Shown here: positions 1-8,898 of the stretch, piece after piece
Numbering within the stretch: position 1 is the stretch's first letter
Layout of the letters: each line of letters opens with the position of its first letter
NCBI RefSeq assembly: GCF_024436035.1
Contig: NZ_JANFNG010000001.1
Span: 79,689-143,688 of the forward strand
Origin: Streptomyces humicola
Lineage (GTDB): Bacteria; Actinomycetota; Actinomycetes; Streptomycetales; Streptomycetaceae
DNA length: 64,000 nucleotides
Reading direction: 5' to 3'
Program-made: the position numbers and the translations under genes
The notes under the pieces: generated by a model
The model's database searches: none
What the model saw: the letters and a program-made list of their open reading frames with translations, nothing else
What the model was told of the DNA's origin: nothing

Positions 1-855
1 CTGTTGGCGAAGCTGCAGCGCAGCGAGCACGTCGAGGTGCGCTACATGGTGGGTGTCGACCCGACGTCGGACGGCCTGGAGCGGGCACGCAAGCGCGGCG
101 TTGAAGCGTCGGCCGGCGGCGTCGATTGGCTGCTGGCCCAGGATGACTTGCCGGACATCGTGTTCGAGGCGACGTCGGCGAAGGCGCACCAGGCGAACGC
201 CCCGCGGTACGCGGAGGCCGGGATCCAGGCGGTGGATCTGACACCGGCTGCGGTCGGTCCTCTGGTCTGCCCACCGGTCAATCTCAAGGAGCACCTGACT
301 GCGTCTAACCTCAACATGATCACTTGCGGCGGGCAGGCCACGATCCCGATCGTGAGCGCGGTCTCGCGCGTCGTGCCGGTGCCGTATGCCGAGATCGTGG
401 CGTCGATCGCGTCGCGGTCGGCGGGCCCCGGCACGCGGGCCAACATCGATGAGTTCACCGAGACCACGGCGCGGGCGATCGAGCGGGTCGGTGGCGCGCG
501 GCGCGGCAAGGCCGTCATCATTCTCAACCCGGTCGAGCCGCCGATGATCATGCGGGACACGGTGTTCTGCGCGATCCCGGCGGATGCCGACCGTGCCTGC
601 ATCACCGAATCGATCGAGAAGATGGTCACCGACGTGGCTCGGTACGTGCCGGGCTACACGCTCCGTGCAGAACCGCAGTACGACGACCCGCGCGATATAT
701 GGGCCGGGCAGGCCCGAGTGGCGGTCTTCCTTGAAGTGCGGGGGAACGGCGACTACCTGCCCCCGTGGGCAGGCAACCTGGACATCATGACCGCCGCAGC
801 GGCTCGCGTCGGCGAACTGCTGGCGGTCGCAAAGAAGACGGCGGTGGAGGCATGA
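1..855 (+). CDS. dmpF: Acetaldehyde dehydrogenase (acylating), 5' end cut by window
   Basis: Oxidises acetaldehyde with NAD+ and CoA to acetyl-CoA, the last step of the catechol meta-cleavage pathway, and in this family is channelled from the aldolase encoded next. The reading frame is open at base 1 and begins inside the Rossmann domain, so I infer that about 23 N-terminal residues lie outside the window. The catalytic cysteine sits in [12 protein letters not shown] (codon at 325-327). The motif matches the DmpF/MhpF family throughout. The stop overlaps the next start (ATGA at 852-855), indicating translational coupling. The TTG at position 4 is not the real start. Confidence 0.93.
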   Translation: MLAKLQRSEHVEVRYMVGVDPTSDGLERARKRGVEASAGGVDWLLAQDDLPDIVFEATSAKAHQANAPRYAEAGIQAVDLTPAAVGPLVCPPVNLKEHLTASNLNMITCGGQATIPIVSAVSRVVPVPYAEIVASIASRSAGPGTRANIDEFTETTARAIERVGGARRGKAVIILNPVEPPMIMRDTVFCAIPADADRACITESIEKMVTDVARYVPGYTLRAEPQYDDPRDIWAGQARVAVFLEVRGNGDYLPPWAGNLDIMTAAAARVGELLAVAKKTAVEA

Positions 856-1901
856 GTACTAACGAGGCAACCCGTGACCTTCGCATCACGGACTCGACGC
901 TGAGGGACGGCTCTCACGCCATGCGGCACCAGTTCACCGAGGAGCAGGTGCGTGGCGTGGTGCATGCCCTCGACGCTGCTGGTGTCGAGGTCATCGAGGT
1001 TGCCCACGGGGACGGGCTCGGCGGCTCGTCGTTCAACTACGGCTTCTCCAAGGTTGACGAGATCCAGCTCATCCGGGCCGCCGTCGACGAGGCGACGGCA
1101 GCGAAGATTGCGGTGCTGCTGCTGCCCGGCGTCGGCACGGTCGAGAACCTCAAGGCCGCGCACGAGGCCGGTGCGTCGGTGGCGCGTATCGCGACACACT
1201 GCACCGAGGCGGACGTGTCGATCCAGCACTTCGGTGCCGCGCGGGACCTCGGTATGGAGACCGTCGGGTTCCTGATGCTCTCGCACCGCATCGGGCCGGA
1301 AGCGCTGGCCAAGCAGGCGCGCATCATGGTCGATGCGGGTGCGCAGTGCGTCTATGTAGTGGACTCCGCCGGAGCACTCGTCCTCGCCGAGGCCCAGGCC
1401 CGCGTGCAGGCGCTGGTTCTGGAGATAGGGACGCAGGCTCAGGTCGGCTTCCACGGCCACCAGAACCTGTCCCTCGGCATCGCCAACTCGGTGCTGGCCT
1501 TCCAGGGAGGGGCGAGGCAGATCGATGGTGCGCTGTGCGCGCTCGGCGCGGGCGCGGGGAACTCGCCGACCGAGATCCTCGCCGCAACTTTCGAGCGGCT
1601 CGGGATCTCCACCGGTGTGGACGTGCAGGGTGCGATGGCCGCTGCCGAGGACGTGGTCAAGCCGTTCATCCCGCGCCTGCCGTGGATGGACCGCTCGTCG
1701 ATCGTGCAGGGCTACGCGGGCGTCTATTCCTCGTTTCTGCTGCACGCCGAGCGGGCGTCGGAGCGGTACGGCGTACCAGCGCACGCGATCTTGGAGCGGG
1801 TCGGCGAGGCCGGCTACGTGGGCGGGCAGGAAGACATGATCATCGACATCGCGCTCCAGCTATCGCAGGAACGCGAACTCGCCGCTGAGGGGGCACGCTG
1901 A
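852..1901 (+). CDS. dmpG: 4-hydroxy-2-oxovalerate aldolase
   Basis: A class II pyruvate aldolase of 349 residues that cleaves 4-hydroxy-2-oxovalerate to pyruvate and acetaldehyde, normally complexed with the acylating dehydrogenase encoded just before. The HMGL-like TIM barrel starts with [15 protein letters not shown], where the Arg18-Asp19 pair binds substrate and metal. The metal-binding HGH motif is at His201/His203 ([10 protein letters not shown]). The C-terminal communication domain of the DmpG family follows. The ATG at 852 overlaps the upstream stop, and the end overlaps the next ATG at 1901, so this is the core of a tightly coupled operon. Confidence 0.95.
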   Translation: MSTNEATRDLRITDSTLRDGSHAMRHQFTEEQVRGVVHALDAAGVEVIEVAHGDGLGGSSFNYGFSKVDEIQLIRAAVDEATAAKIAVLLLPGVGTVENLKAAHEAGASVARIATHCTEADVSIQHFGAARDLGMETVGFLMLSHRIGPEALAKQARIMVDAGAQCVYVVDSAGALVLAEAQARVQALVLEIGTQAQVGFHGHQNLSLGIANSVLAFQGGARQIDGALCALGAGAGNSPTEILAATFERLGISTGVDVQGAMAAAEDVVKPFIPRLPWMDRSSIVQGYAGVYSSFLLHAERASERYGVPAHAILERVGEAGYVGGQEDMIIDIALQLSQERELAAEGAR

Positions 1902-2683
1902 TGAGCACGTGGGATATCGACCGGGCCGCCACCGTGCTGCTCGAAGCGGAGGATACGCGCACCGACCGCGCTGCGATCACAGAGGAGTGGCCCGGCCTCG
2001 ACCTCACGACCGCCTACGCAGTGCAGGACGAAACGCTGCGACGTCGGCTCGAGCGCGGGGAGAAGCTGACCGGCGTCAAGCTGGGACTCACCTCGCGTGC
2101 CAAGCAACAGCGGATGAACGTCGCCTCACCGCTCACCGCGTGGCTCACCGACGCGATGGTCCTGCCCGCCGGTGACCCGGTCGCGCAGGACAGGCTCATC
2201 CACCCGCGCGCGGAACCGGAGATCGTCTTCGTGATGCGCGACCGGGTGGCCGGACCCGGTGTGACCGCGGCCGCCGCCCTCGCGGCTGTCGGTTCGGTGC
2301 ACGCTGGTATCGAGGTCATCGACAGCCGCTACCGCGACTTCAAGTTCACACTCCCCGACGTGGTGGCCGACAATGCGTCATCCGGTTGCTACGTGACCGG
2401 CCCGGTTGGCCGACCGCCCGAGGCGCTGGACCTGGCGCTCGAGGCGTGCCTCGTCGAGGTCGACGGCCAGGTCGTCGACTCGGCCACTGGTGCCGCCGTA
2501 CAGGGGCACCCCGCCGAGGCGCTCGCGCTCGCCGCGAACGACCTGGGCCGGCGCGGACACGCCATCGAACCGGGATGGGTCGTCCTCACAGGCGGCATGA
2601 CAGACGCGGTCTTCGTACCGCCCGGGGCCAAGGTGGCCGCGCACTTCACCAACCTCGGTTCCGTCTTCCTCGCTGGAGGCTGA
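1901..2683 (+). CDS. dmpH: 4-oxalocrotonate decarboxylase (hydratase/decarboxylase family)
   Basis: A 260-residue member of the fumarylacetoacetase-like hydratase/decarboxylase family. It most likely decarboxylates 2-oxo-3-hexenedioate to 2-hydroxypenta-2,4-dienoate in the oxalocrotonate branch. The metal-binding acidic residues appear in HPRAEPEIVFV and in GIEVIDSRYRDFKF. The stretch LPDVVADNASSG is more DmpH-like than DmpE-like, and a separate hydratase homologue (9190-9972) can fill the DmpE role. Start and stop overlap or abut neighbouring genes (ATGA at 1899-1902; the next start is two bases after the stop). The decarboxylase versus hydratase call rests on motif likeness and context. Confidence 0.85.
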   Translation: MSTWDIDRAATVLLEAEDTRTDRAAITEEWPGLDLTTAYAVQDETLRRRLERGEKLTGVKLGLTSRAKQQRMNVASPLTAWLTDAMVLPAGDPVAQDRLIHPRAEPEIVFVMRDRVAGPGVTAAAALAAVGSVHAGIEVIDSRYRDFKFTLPDVVADNASSGCYVTGPVGRPPEALDLALEACLVEVDGQVVDSATGAAVQGHPAEALALAANDLGRRGHAIEPGWVVLTGGMTDAVFVPPGAKVAAHFTNLGSVFLAGG

Positions 2684-2684
2684 C

Positions 2685-2933
2685 GTGCCGCTGATCGAAG
2701 TGACCCTGGTCAAGGGTCGCACACCGAAGCAGATCCGGTCGCTCATCCGCGAGCTGCATGAGGCGGTCGTCCGCGCGGTCGACGCACCGCCGGAGAACGT
2801 ACGCGTCGTCGTCCGCGAGGTGCCGCCCACCCACTGGGCTGCGGGCAACGTGACGATTGCGGAGCGACGAGCCGGCGCAGAGCTCGCGGCGCAGGGGCGG
2901 AGCGCAGTCGACAACGGAGGGAGGCGCAGTTGA
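2685..2933 (+). CDS. dmpI: 4-oxalocrotonate tautomerase family enzyme
   Basis: A small 82-residue tautomerase that ketonises 2-hydroxymuconate to 2-oxo-3-hexenedioate. Pro follows the initiator (MPLIEVTLVKGR), giving the N-terminal catalytic proline of the 4-OT family after Met removal, and an Arg is in the expected loop (GRTPKQIRSLI). It starts at GTG 2685, one base after the upstream stop. It is about 20 residues longer than classical 62-residue 4-OTs, with a polar C-terminal tail. It sits between the decarboxylase and the semialdehyde dehydrogenase, exactly where the oxalocrotonate branch needs it. Confidence 0.85.
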   Translation: MPLIEVTLVKGRTPKQIRSLIRELHEAVVRAVDAPPENVRVVVREVPPTHWAAGNVTIAERRAGAELAAQGRSAVDNGGRRS

Positions 2934-4378
2934 TGGATTTCTACGGACACGTGATCGACGGCGAAGAGGTAGCGTCACTCGACGGTGCACGGTTCGACAC
3001 GATCGACCCGTTCACGCGTCAGCCGTGGGCTCTGGTCGCCCTCGGCGGAAAGGGTGACGTCGACCGCGCGGTCGCTGCCGCGCGCAGCGCATTCGACGAA
3101 GGGCCCTGGCCACGGATGGGGTTCGTCGAGCGCGGCCGGATCCTGCACAGGCTCGCCGATCTGATCGAGCAGCACGCCGACGAGCTCGCCCTTGCCGACA
3201 CCCGCGACATGGGCAAGCCGATCGCGCAGTCCAAGGACAACGACGTGCCGCGGGCAGCGCGCAACTTCCGGTTCTTTGCGGACCACGCGAGGTTGTCGAC
3301 CGGTGAGGTGATGCCGATGGACACCGGCCATCACACGTACACGAGATTCGAGCCAGCCGGCGTGGTGGCGGCGATCGCGCCGTGGAACTTCCCGCTGATG
3401 CTGGAAAGCTGGAAGATCGCACCCGCACTCGCGTGGGGCAACACCGTCGTGCTCAAGCCGGCGGAGGACACTCCTGTCTCGGCAACGATCACCGCCCGGC
3501 TGGCCCTCGAAGCGGGTATGCCCCCCGGCGTGTTGAACGTCGTGCACGGCTATGGCCCCCGCTCGGCGGGGCAGGCTCTGACCGAGCACCCGGACGTTGA
3601 TCGCATCACCTTCACCGGCGAATCCGGCACCGGCCGGATCATCGCGGCAGCGGCCTCGGCACACCTGGTGCCGGTCAGCCTGGAGCTCGGTGGCAAGGGC
3701 GCCAACGTCATCTTCGCTGACGCGGATTTGGACAACGCAGTGGAGTGGTCGATCCGCGCGATCTTCACCAACGCCGGGCAGGTCTGCCTGGCCGGCAGTC
3801 GGCTCTACGTACAGCGCGCCGTCTACGATGACTTCCTCTCCCGGTTCGTCGACGCCGCCGACGCCATGGTGACCGGCGATCCTCGGGATCCGCACACGCA
3901 GATCGGGCCGCTCGCGTCGGAGGAGCACTACCGCAAGGTGCGCGGCTACGTGGAGACCATCGAGTCCGAGGGCGGCAAGCTGCGTACCGGTGGACTCGGT
4001 GACGGCTGGTTGGTCCGGCCCACGGTGATCACTGACATGCCGTCGGACGCGCGACACTGCCGCGAGGAGATCTTCGGCCCCCTCGCCGTCATCACCCCGT
4101 TCGACACCGAGGGGGAAGCGGTGGCACTCGTAAACGACAGTTCCTACGGGCTCAATGCGATGCTGTTCACCGAGAACCTGCACCGCGCGCACCGGGTCTC
4201 GGCCGCGCTGAAGGCAGGCACCGTCTGGGTGAACTGCTTCTTCGTCCGCGATCTGCGCGCCCCCTTCGGCGGGGTCGGCGACTCCGGCATCGGCCGCGAG
4301 GGCGGCAACTTCAGCCGCGAGTTCTTCACCGAGCCCAAGGCCGTGGTCATGCAGATCACCGGCGAGGAGGAATGCTAG
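2933..4378 (+). CDS. dmpC: 2-hydroxymuconic semialdehyde dehydrogenase (ALDH family)
   Basis: An NAD+-dependent aldehyde dehydrogenase of 481 residues that would oxidise the catechol ring-cleavage product 2-hydroxymuconic semialdehyde to 2-hydroxymuconate. Visible motifs are the substrate/NAD loop APWNFPL, the general-base Glu251 in LELGGKGAN and the nucleophile Cys285 in NAGQVCLAGS. The ATG at 2933 overlaps the preceding TGA. The in-frame TTG at 2930 is less likely. It is the last gene of the + strand block. Its substrate is inferred from the surrounding pathway, since HMSD and related ALDHs are hard to separate by motif alone. Confidence 0.85.
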   Translation: MDFYGHVIDGEEVASLDGARFDTIDPFTRQPWALVALGGKGDVDRAVAAARSAFDEGPWPRMGFVERGRILHRLADLIEQHADELALADTRDMGKPIAQSKDNDVPRAARNFRFFADHARLSTGEVMPMDTGHHTYTRFEPAGVVAAIAPWNFPLMLESWKIAPALAWGNTVVLKPAEDTPVSATITARLALEAGMPPGVLNVVHGYGPRSAGQALTEHPDVDRITFTGESGTGRIIAAAASAHLVPVSLELGGKGANVIFADADLDNAVEWSIRAIFTNAGQVCLAGSRLYVQRAVYDDFLSRFVDAADAMVTGDPRDPHTQIGPLASEEHYRKVRGYVETIESEGGKLRTGGLGDGWLVRPTVITDMPSDARHCREEIFGPLAVITPFDTEGEAVALVNDSSYGLNAMLFTENLHRAHRVSAALKAGTVWVNCFFVRDLRAPFGGVGDSGIGREGGNFSREFFTEPKAVVMQITGEEEC

Positions 4379-4634
4379 AGAGCGCTCCGGGCTGGTTGGA
4401 AGGAGACTCGAAGGTCCAAAAGAGCCGGGTCCGTCACGCGAAAGCCAGGATCGACGGATGGATGGGACGGGCGGCTCACGGCTGAACGTGTCAACGGGCG
4501 AGCGAGCAGGACCCGTCCCGTCGGATCTGGGGTCAGCGGGGCGGCCTTTCCGAATCCCAGTGGAACTCTGCCAAGGCCCGACAGCATTTCTCAGCATGGC
4601 GCTTGCCAGCACGGCCAAGACAGAAAGATCACAG

Positions 4635-4856
4635 ATGGACTATTGTATCCCTTGCCGTCGACAACTCAATGGCCATTTATGTTGTCCCGGTTGCGGCATA
4701 GAAATCCAGAATATGGTTTCGCTCCCACCTCGCCGTAGCATCGCCTCGGCTGCGCTGGGGGTGACATCGGAGTGTGATTCGGAGTCCTTTCCTGACGTGG
4801 CGGCAACCATCGATATCGGCACGGCGGTGGCATCCGGTAGGGTCAGCATACTTTAG
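4635..4856 (+). CDS. Short zinc-ribbon protein, SCO2400-type N-terminus, probably truncated
   Basis: A 73-residue frame whose first 21 residues form a zinc ribbon: two cysteines in YCIPC, then a second pair in CCPGCG. This start closely resembles the MDYC...CPGCG opening of SCO2400-type proteins in Streptomyces, as I remember them, which are several times longer. After about residue 30 the similarity is lost, so this looks like a shortened or decaying copy. GC content is lower than in its neighbours. No convincing ribosome binding site is visible. It lies alone between the catabolic block and the LAETG surface protein gene. Confidence 0.4.
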   Translation: MDYCIPCRRQLNGHLCCPGCGIEIQNMVSLPPRRSIASAALGVTSECDSESFPDVAATIDIGTAVASGRVSIL

Positions 4857-4955
4857 CAGGAGGCTGATCGTGACCTGCCCGCTGTGTCCTGTGCCGAAGA
4901 CTATGTCGACCGCACCTCGAGCAGTAACGCAGTCCGTTACCAGCACGGGAAAGGA

Positions 4956-5807
4956 ATGCAGCGTCACGCTTTCTTTGGTGTCACCGCCGCGTTGATAGGC
5001 GGTCTGGTCTCCAACGTTCCGGTGAACGCGGTGCTCGACGACGTGCACGCGCCCGCGGATGCCCGGCAGAACACGCTCAATGCCAAGGTTCAGGTGCCGG
5101 TCAGCGGCCAGCAGTTCAACATCCTGACCGCGGACGTCGCCACTGCCAGCGCCACCGCCGACCAGCAGAAGGCCGAGGGTTATGCGAACCTGGTCAACGT
5201 CAAGGTAGAGCTGCCCGGCTTGCCGGAGCCCGTGCTGCAGGCCAAGGCGCTGACCGCGCGGGCGACCTGCGTGGCGGGCGAGCAGCCGACGGCGAACGCT
5301 TCACTTCTCAAACTCGTCGTGCTGGGTAAGGCGCAGGAAGTCAAGGTGGGCCAGACCATCACGGTGCCCGTTCCGGGTGTCGGTCAGGTCAGCGTCGCCC
5401 TTACGACGACGACAAACACTGCTAGCGCCGCCGCCGCGACCGCTCTCGGCCTGCACGTCTTGGAGAATCCGCTGAAGGCGGGCTTCGCAGAGGTGAAGGG
5501 GGACATCACGCTCGCGCACGCGACGTGCGAGACGCCTTCAGGCGGCGGGACATCCACCGGCGGCTCGTCGGGTGGTGGCAGCGCGAACGGCGGGTCCACC
5601 AGTGGTTCGACGGCGGGTGGCAGCACCAGCGGCGGATCGCAGGGCGCCAGCAGCGGCACCACCGCAGGTACCGGCAAGCGTCTCGCCGAAACCGGTGCCA
5701 ACTCGAATACACCGTACATTGCAGGTGGTGCGGCAGCCCTCATCGTCGCCGGCGGAGCCGTGGTCTACGCTACGCGGCGTCGCAAGTCGTCTGCGGCAAG
5801 GGACTGA
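4956..5807 (+). CDS. SCO1860-type LAETG-anchored cell-surface protein
   Basis: A secreted, sortase-anchored protein of 283 residues. The N-terminus has a short hydrophobic signal-like segment (about residues 5-24). The middle (about 30-185) is a beta-rich domain with two cysteines (TARATC and LAHATC). A Gly/Ser/Thr-rich linker (about 190-240) follows, then the sortase signal LAETG at 243-247, a hydrophobic helix and the basic tail RRRK. The overall plan matches the SCO1860 family of Streptomyces. I chose ATG 4956, with GGGA five bases upstream. The signal peptide is poor in N-terminal basic residues, so the true start could differ. A strong hairpin follows the stop. Confidence 0.82.
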   Translation: MQRHAFFGVTAALIGGLVSNVPVNAVLDDVHAPADARQNTLNAKVQVPVSGQQFNILTADVATASATADQQKAEGYANLVNVKVELPGLPEPVLQAKALTARATCVAGEQPTANASLLKLVVLGKAQEVKVGQTITVPVPGVGQVSVALTTTTNTASAAAATALGLHVLENPLKAGFAEVKGDITLAHATCETPSGGGTSTGGSSGGGSANGGSTSGSTAGGSTSGGSQGASSGTTAGTGKRLAETGANSNTPYIAGGAAALIVAGGAVVYATRRRKSSAARD

Positions 5808-5813
5808 GCCCCG

Positions 5814-5847
5814 GCTCACCGGCCGGCTACGTAGCGGGCCGGTGAGC
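5814..5847 (+). terminator. Hairpin terminator of the LAETG gene
   Basis: A perfect 11-bp stem (5814-5824 with 5837-5847, arm GCTCACCGGCC) encloses a 12-base loop that itself contains the palindrome GCTACGTAGC. It begins six bases after the LAETG protein stop. No U-tract is present, which is usual for high-GC actinomycete terminators. Confidence 0.7.
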
Positions 5848-6019
5848 GGCACGCATGTAAGGGTGCTCTCATGTAGAGAGATGAGGCAAGGACCCTGCTG
5901 CTTCCCGAGTTGACGTTGTCCGTGGAGTTGGTGGGGGACAAGGCAGTGAGCTGGACGCTGCGCAGGGAACTGTGCAAGGCTGTGGCCCGTTAGCCCAAGT
6001 GCATTGGGGGTCCTGGAAG

Positions 6020-6290
6020 GGGCTGTGGGGAATCCCCGGTGGAGGCGGACCATGGTTTGGCGGCGGCTGGCGCGTCTACGGCCGTGACAGCGAGCGTTGC
6101 GACTGCAGCCGCATGATCGACGTCGATTACATCCGCTCGGCCGTCGATGACTGCACTCGACTGGGCTACGGCAAGGCCTATCCCGATTAGAGGACCGCTA
6201 CCTACGCCGGGCTGCGGTCTTCTTCGCTATGGTGGGCGACTTGAGCGGGGGTTCTCACCGCTGGTGTCATGGTCTACCGGCGGATTCCGA
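6020..6290 (+). pseudogene. IS481-family transposase remnant
   Basis: Translated fragments match the DDE core of IS481-type transposases: GGGWRVYGRD, then DYIRSAVDDCTRLGYGKAYPD (normally close to Y-HSAVDDHSRLAYSE-PDE), then after an in-frame TAG at 6188-6190 the sequence RTATYAG, and in another frame AAVFFA. An in-frame stop, a frameshift and missing ends show it is dead. It separates the surface-protein gene from the end of the phenol operon. The family call is from memory of the motif. Confidence 0.6.
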
Positions 6291-6319
6291 CCCCGGTAGC
6301 ACGCCCTGGCCCACCTTGC

Positions 6320-6355
6320 TGCGGTCGGTAGGCGCGGGTGCCCCTACCGACCGCA
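6320..6355 (-). terminator. Terminator of the minus-strand catabolic operon
   Basis: A perfect 13-bp stem (6320-6332 with 6343-6355, arm TGCGGTCGGTAGG) has a 10-base loop. It lies 27 bases beyond the stop of the last minus-strand gene, the second reductase. It is well placed to end the long phenol operon before the convergent + strand genes. Confidence 0.75.
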
Positions 6356-6382
6356 GACGCCTCCGTTTCACCATCGACGGTG

Positions 6383-7378
6383 TCAGCCGAAGCTGTCGTA
6401 GTGGATCCGGTCGAACTGGACACTGTGCTCACGCAACAGCACGCGAACGGCGTTCACCATGGGAGGCGGACCGGCCAAGTAGATGTCGCTGTCGGCCATG
6501 GCTTCCAAATACGGGGTCAAAGCGTCGGTGACCAACCCGGTGGTGCCTACCCAGGAATCTCCTCCCGTCAGCAATGCCCCGTGCAGACGACCGGAAGGCA
6601 AGCGATCGACCAGTGACGCGAGTTCATCCCAACAGACCAGCTGGTCCTGCGTGGTGGCGCCGTAGAAGACGCGCACCGGCCTTTGGTCACCGCTCTCCAC
6701 CAGCTGCCTCACGAGCGCAAGAATCGGGGAGACACCAGTGCCTCCGGCGATAAGAACGACAGGTCGTAGGCCCTCGCGAAGCCACATGTCACCGTACGGC
6801 AGCTCCATATTGATGGAGCTGCCAACCGGAAGCCGGAACAGTTGCTCACTTCCCGGTCGGCCTTCGTACCGCTTCGCGATCAACTCGACAACCGGGGAAC
6901 CGGGAAGATCCGACATCGAGTAGCAGCGTCGCAGTTTGGGTGCGAGTTCAAGGATGGCGTACTGTCCCGCACGGTAAACTGCCTCGCCCTCGAGCTGGAA
7001 GCGGAATCTGCAGATCTGCAAACCCAGCTCCTCGACCTCGACCAACTGTGCCTTGTGGTCCGCGGTTGGCAGCTCGGGGCGGGGTTCATCGCTCACCCAC
7101 GTGGGCTTGATGACGAGATCCGACAATGGCCTACTCTGGCAGGTCACCATCCGTCGCCGCCTGGCGTCCCTTGCATCCATCGCTGGAGCCTCGGCGAACA
7201 GCAGGTCAGCCTCGCCCTCGACCACGGTCACTTTGCAGGTTCCGCAGCTACCCCAACCACATTCGAAGGGAAGCCAGACCCCCGCGCGCCTGGCGGCAGC
7301 AAGAATCCGGTCGCCTTCACCAACCTCGAACGTCTCACCCGTGTTTGCTAGGGTGACCCGATAGGTGCGCATCGTCAT
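6383..7378 (-). CDS. Monooxygenase reductase: [2Fe-2S] ferredoxin plus FAD/NAD(P)H domains
   Basis: A 331-residue electron-transfer component of a soluble diiron monooxygenase. The N-terminal plant-type ferredoxin domain has Cys40, Cys45, Cys48 and Cys80. An FAD domain follows with RCYSMSD, then an NAD(P) domain with LIAGGTGVSPILA and the C-terminal YLAGPPPMV. It is a second, clearly different paralogue of the dmpP reductase at 11493-12551. It follows the truncated TmoA-like gene by five bases, so it may be the surviving reductase of a toluene-type monooxygenase. I chose ATG 7378; ATG 7372 and GTG 7396 are alternatives, and the ribosome binding site is weak. Confidence 0.85.
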   Translation of the reverse strand: MTMRTYRVTLANTGETFEVGEGDRILAAARRAGVWLPFECGWGSCGTCKVTVVEGEADLLFAEAPAMDARDARRRRMVTCQSRPLSDLVIKPTWVSDEPRPELPTADHKAQLVEVEELGLQICRFRFQLEGEAVYRAGQYAILELAPKLRRCYSMSDLPGSPVVELIAKRYEGRPGSEQLFRLPVGSSINMELPYGDMWLREGLRPVVLIAGGTGVSPILALVRQLVESGDQRPVRVFYGATTQDQLVCWDELASLVDRLPSGRLHGALLTGGDSWVGTTGLVTDALTPYLEAMADSDIYLAGPPPMVNAVRVLLREHSVQFDRIHYDSFG

Positions 7379-7383
7379 AGCAA

Positions 7384-7662
7384 TCAGAGACCGCACGAGT
7401 CAAAGGTGTCACGGCACCGCTCTTCCACGGCGCCCACGAAGTCGTCCCTGGTGACGTTGTTCACCGAGAACCCCACCTGGTTATGGACGTACTCGCAGTA
7501 AGTGATCTTATGGGGCTCATCCCATCTCCACCACGCCTCAGCCGGAACACCGAAGCTGTTGGAGAGATCCTCAGGCCATGCCTGGTCCTCATCGACGTAG
7601 GAAACCTTCCCGTTCATGTCCCGAGTGAGGTCGTAGCACTCGGAACGGGCAAGACCCGGCAT
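7384..7662 (-). CDS. N-terminal fragment of a toluene/phenol monooxygenase alpha subunit
   Basis: A 92-residue frame whose first about 60 residues align by eye with the N-terminus of toluene monooxygenase alpha subunits (YDLTRDMNGKVSYVDEDQAWP, then WDEPHKITYCEYV). A full subunit has about 500 residues, and none of the diiron EXXH motifs is present. The last about 30 residues (from VGFSVNNV to DTFDSCGL) are not recognisable. The start at ATG 7662 has a good AAGGGAG site seven bases upstream, so the short product may still be made. It is followed closely by the reductase gene. Probably a deletion product; a real small accessory protein cannot be excluded. Confidence 0.6.
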   Translation of the reverse strand: MPGLARSECYDLTRDMNGKVSYVDEDQAWPEDLSNSFGVPAEAWWRWDEPHKITYCEYVHNQVGFSVNNVTRDDFVGAVEERCRDTFDSCGL

Positions 7663-8010
7663 GAGTTCTCCCTTCTCGTCACCGACGGCATCGTCCCTTG
7701 TCCGCCGACGCTTGCGCCCGGCGGCGGGTCCGCGCCACCACGGGCTGTGCCCTTCGTGGCGGAATACAGCGTGGCGGATCCGCTGACGGGCCCGCAGGGG
7801 CCGTTCCCTCCTGCGGAACGACTGCGCACAAGACATCGTCTGCTGGAGGACGCACAGGCGAACACGTGGTTTCGCGGACCCGTGCCGAGCGGCACCCTGA
7901 CTTGGTCATTGGCCTCGGGCGTCGAACGACACAGTGCCGGCTGCCGACATCCCCTGCTGGCTGCGGCCGGGAACGAAGAAGTCAACGAACCTACGACCAC
8001 GCCGCGCAGG
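7663..8010. other. Intergenic, no gene recognised
   Basis: This stretch lies between the monooxygenase fragment and the transposase chimera. Both strands have open frames, but none shows a recognisable domain or a convincing start. It may contain the left-over upstream part of the broken monooxygenase operon. Confidence 0.4.
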
Positions 8011-8265
8011 TTAAACAAAGACGTGCTCGACGCGGGCGCGGTCCGGCGGTGAGAGGCGTTGGGTTTCCTGCTGCCGGGGCGGCAGGTCGTGACGGCCGGG
8101 CTTGCGGCGGTGTGGGATGACCAGGCCGGTGCCGAGGTAGCCGTCGTCGGTGGCCTCGATCAACTTCTGCAGGATCCGCTGGGCCAGGACCCTGAGCAAC
8201 TCGATTCCGTCGGCCGTGCCCAGTGACTCCATGAGGTGGCGTACATCAGATTGAGACAAGGCCAT
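8011..8265 (-). pseudogene. Chimeric transposase scrap: IS256-like N-terminus joined to IS5-like C-terminus
   Basis: The 84-residue frame starts like an IS256/Mutator-family transposase (MALSQSDVRHLMESL, TADGIELLRVLAQRILQKLIEA) with a typical GAGAGGTGCGCG leader before the ATG. From about residue 39 (near base 8148) it changes to the C-terminal region of an IS5-type DDE transposase (GYLGTGLVIPHRRKPG, then RARVEHVF) and stops early. No catalytic core remains from either element. This indicates one insertion sequence landing in or recombining with another. The identifications rest on remembered family motifs. Confidence 0.55.
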
Positions 8266-8457
8266 CGCGCACCTCTCACTTCAACGAGCCTCACCACGTG
8301 AGAGCCGCTTCGCACCTGGTGGCCATGCAGTTACACCCTCGGCGGACTCTGCTCACGGTAGTGGTGCGTACTTGCGCCGCCACTGCCGTGAGGGGAGTCC
8401 GGCCCGCTCACCGCTGTCTCGTGTGACCGCATGTCAGCCGCCGCGGGACAGGGGCCG

Positions 8458-8898
8458 TCAGCCGGTCAAGGTGAACAGCTCAAGCTGGATGCCATCGGGA
8501 TCGCGGAAGACGAGCACCGAGTAACCGAATGGCTCGTGCATGTCGGTGACACCTGCATGCTCAACCCCCAGCTCGTCCAGCCAGGCCACCCAGGCTTCCA
8601 GTGTCGTTCTGCTCGACACCGACAAAGCGAGGTGATCGAGCCCGGTACGGGTCTCGTCGAACTGCTCGCCCATGTTGGCCCGGTGATGGTGGAGGCCGAT
8701 GGCGAGGCCCGAGTTCGGATCGGTAAGCAGAATCGCATACCCGCTGTCTTCCGAGCCGTAGTGCGGGAAGGGCACCGGTACGCGCTCCAGCCCGAAGACA
8801 CGCTGGTACCACTCGGCGCTTGCCTCTATGTCGGTGACGGTCGGCGAGAAATGGTGAATGCCATCAACCGTCGGCTGCTGGGTCTTTCTCTGAGTCAT
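8458..8898 (-). CDS. VOC-superfamily (glyoxalase/dioxygenase fold) protein
   Basis: A 146-residue single vicinal-oxygen-chelate domain protein. Metal-ligand candidates are His in VDGIHHFSPTV, His in GLDHLALSV and Glu in RDPDGIQLELFT. The pattern fits glyoxalase-like or small extradiol-type enzymes. It is much smaller than the two-domain catechol 2,3-dioxygenase at 12622-13536, so it is not simply a second copy. Its place at the tail of the phenol operon suggests handling of a pathway intermediate or aldehyde by-product, but no substrate can be assigned. A 291-base gap separates it from dmpE, so it may have its own promoter. Confidence 0.8.
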   Translation of the reverse strand: MTQRKTQQPTVDGIHHFSPTVTDIEASAEWYQRVFGLERVPVPFPHYGSEDSGYAILLTDPNSGLAIGLHHHRANMGEQFDETRTGLDHLALSVSSRTTLEAWVAWLDELGVEHAGVTDMHEPFGYSVLVFRDPDGIQLELFTLTG

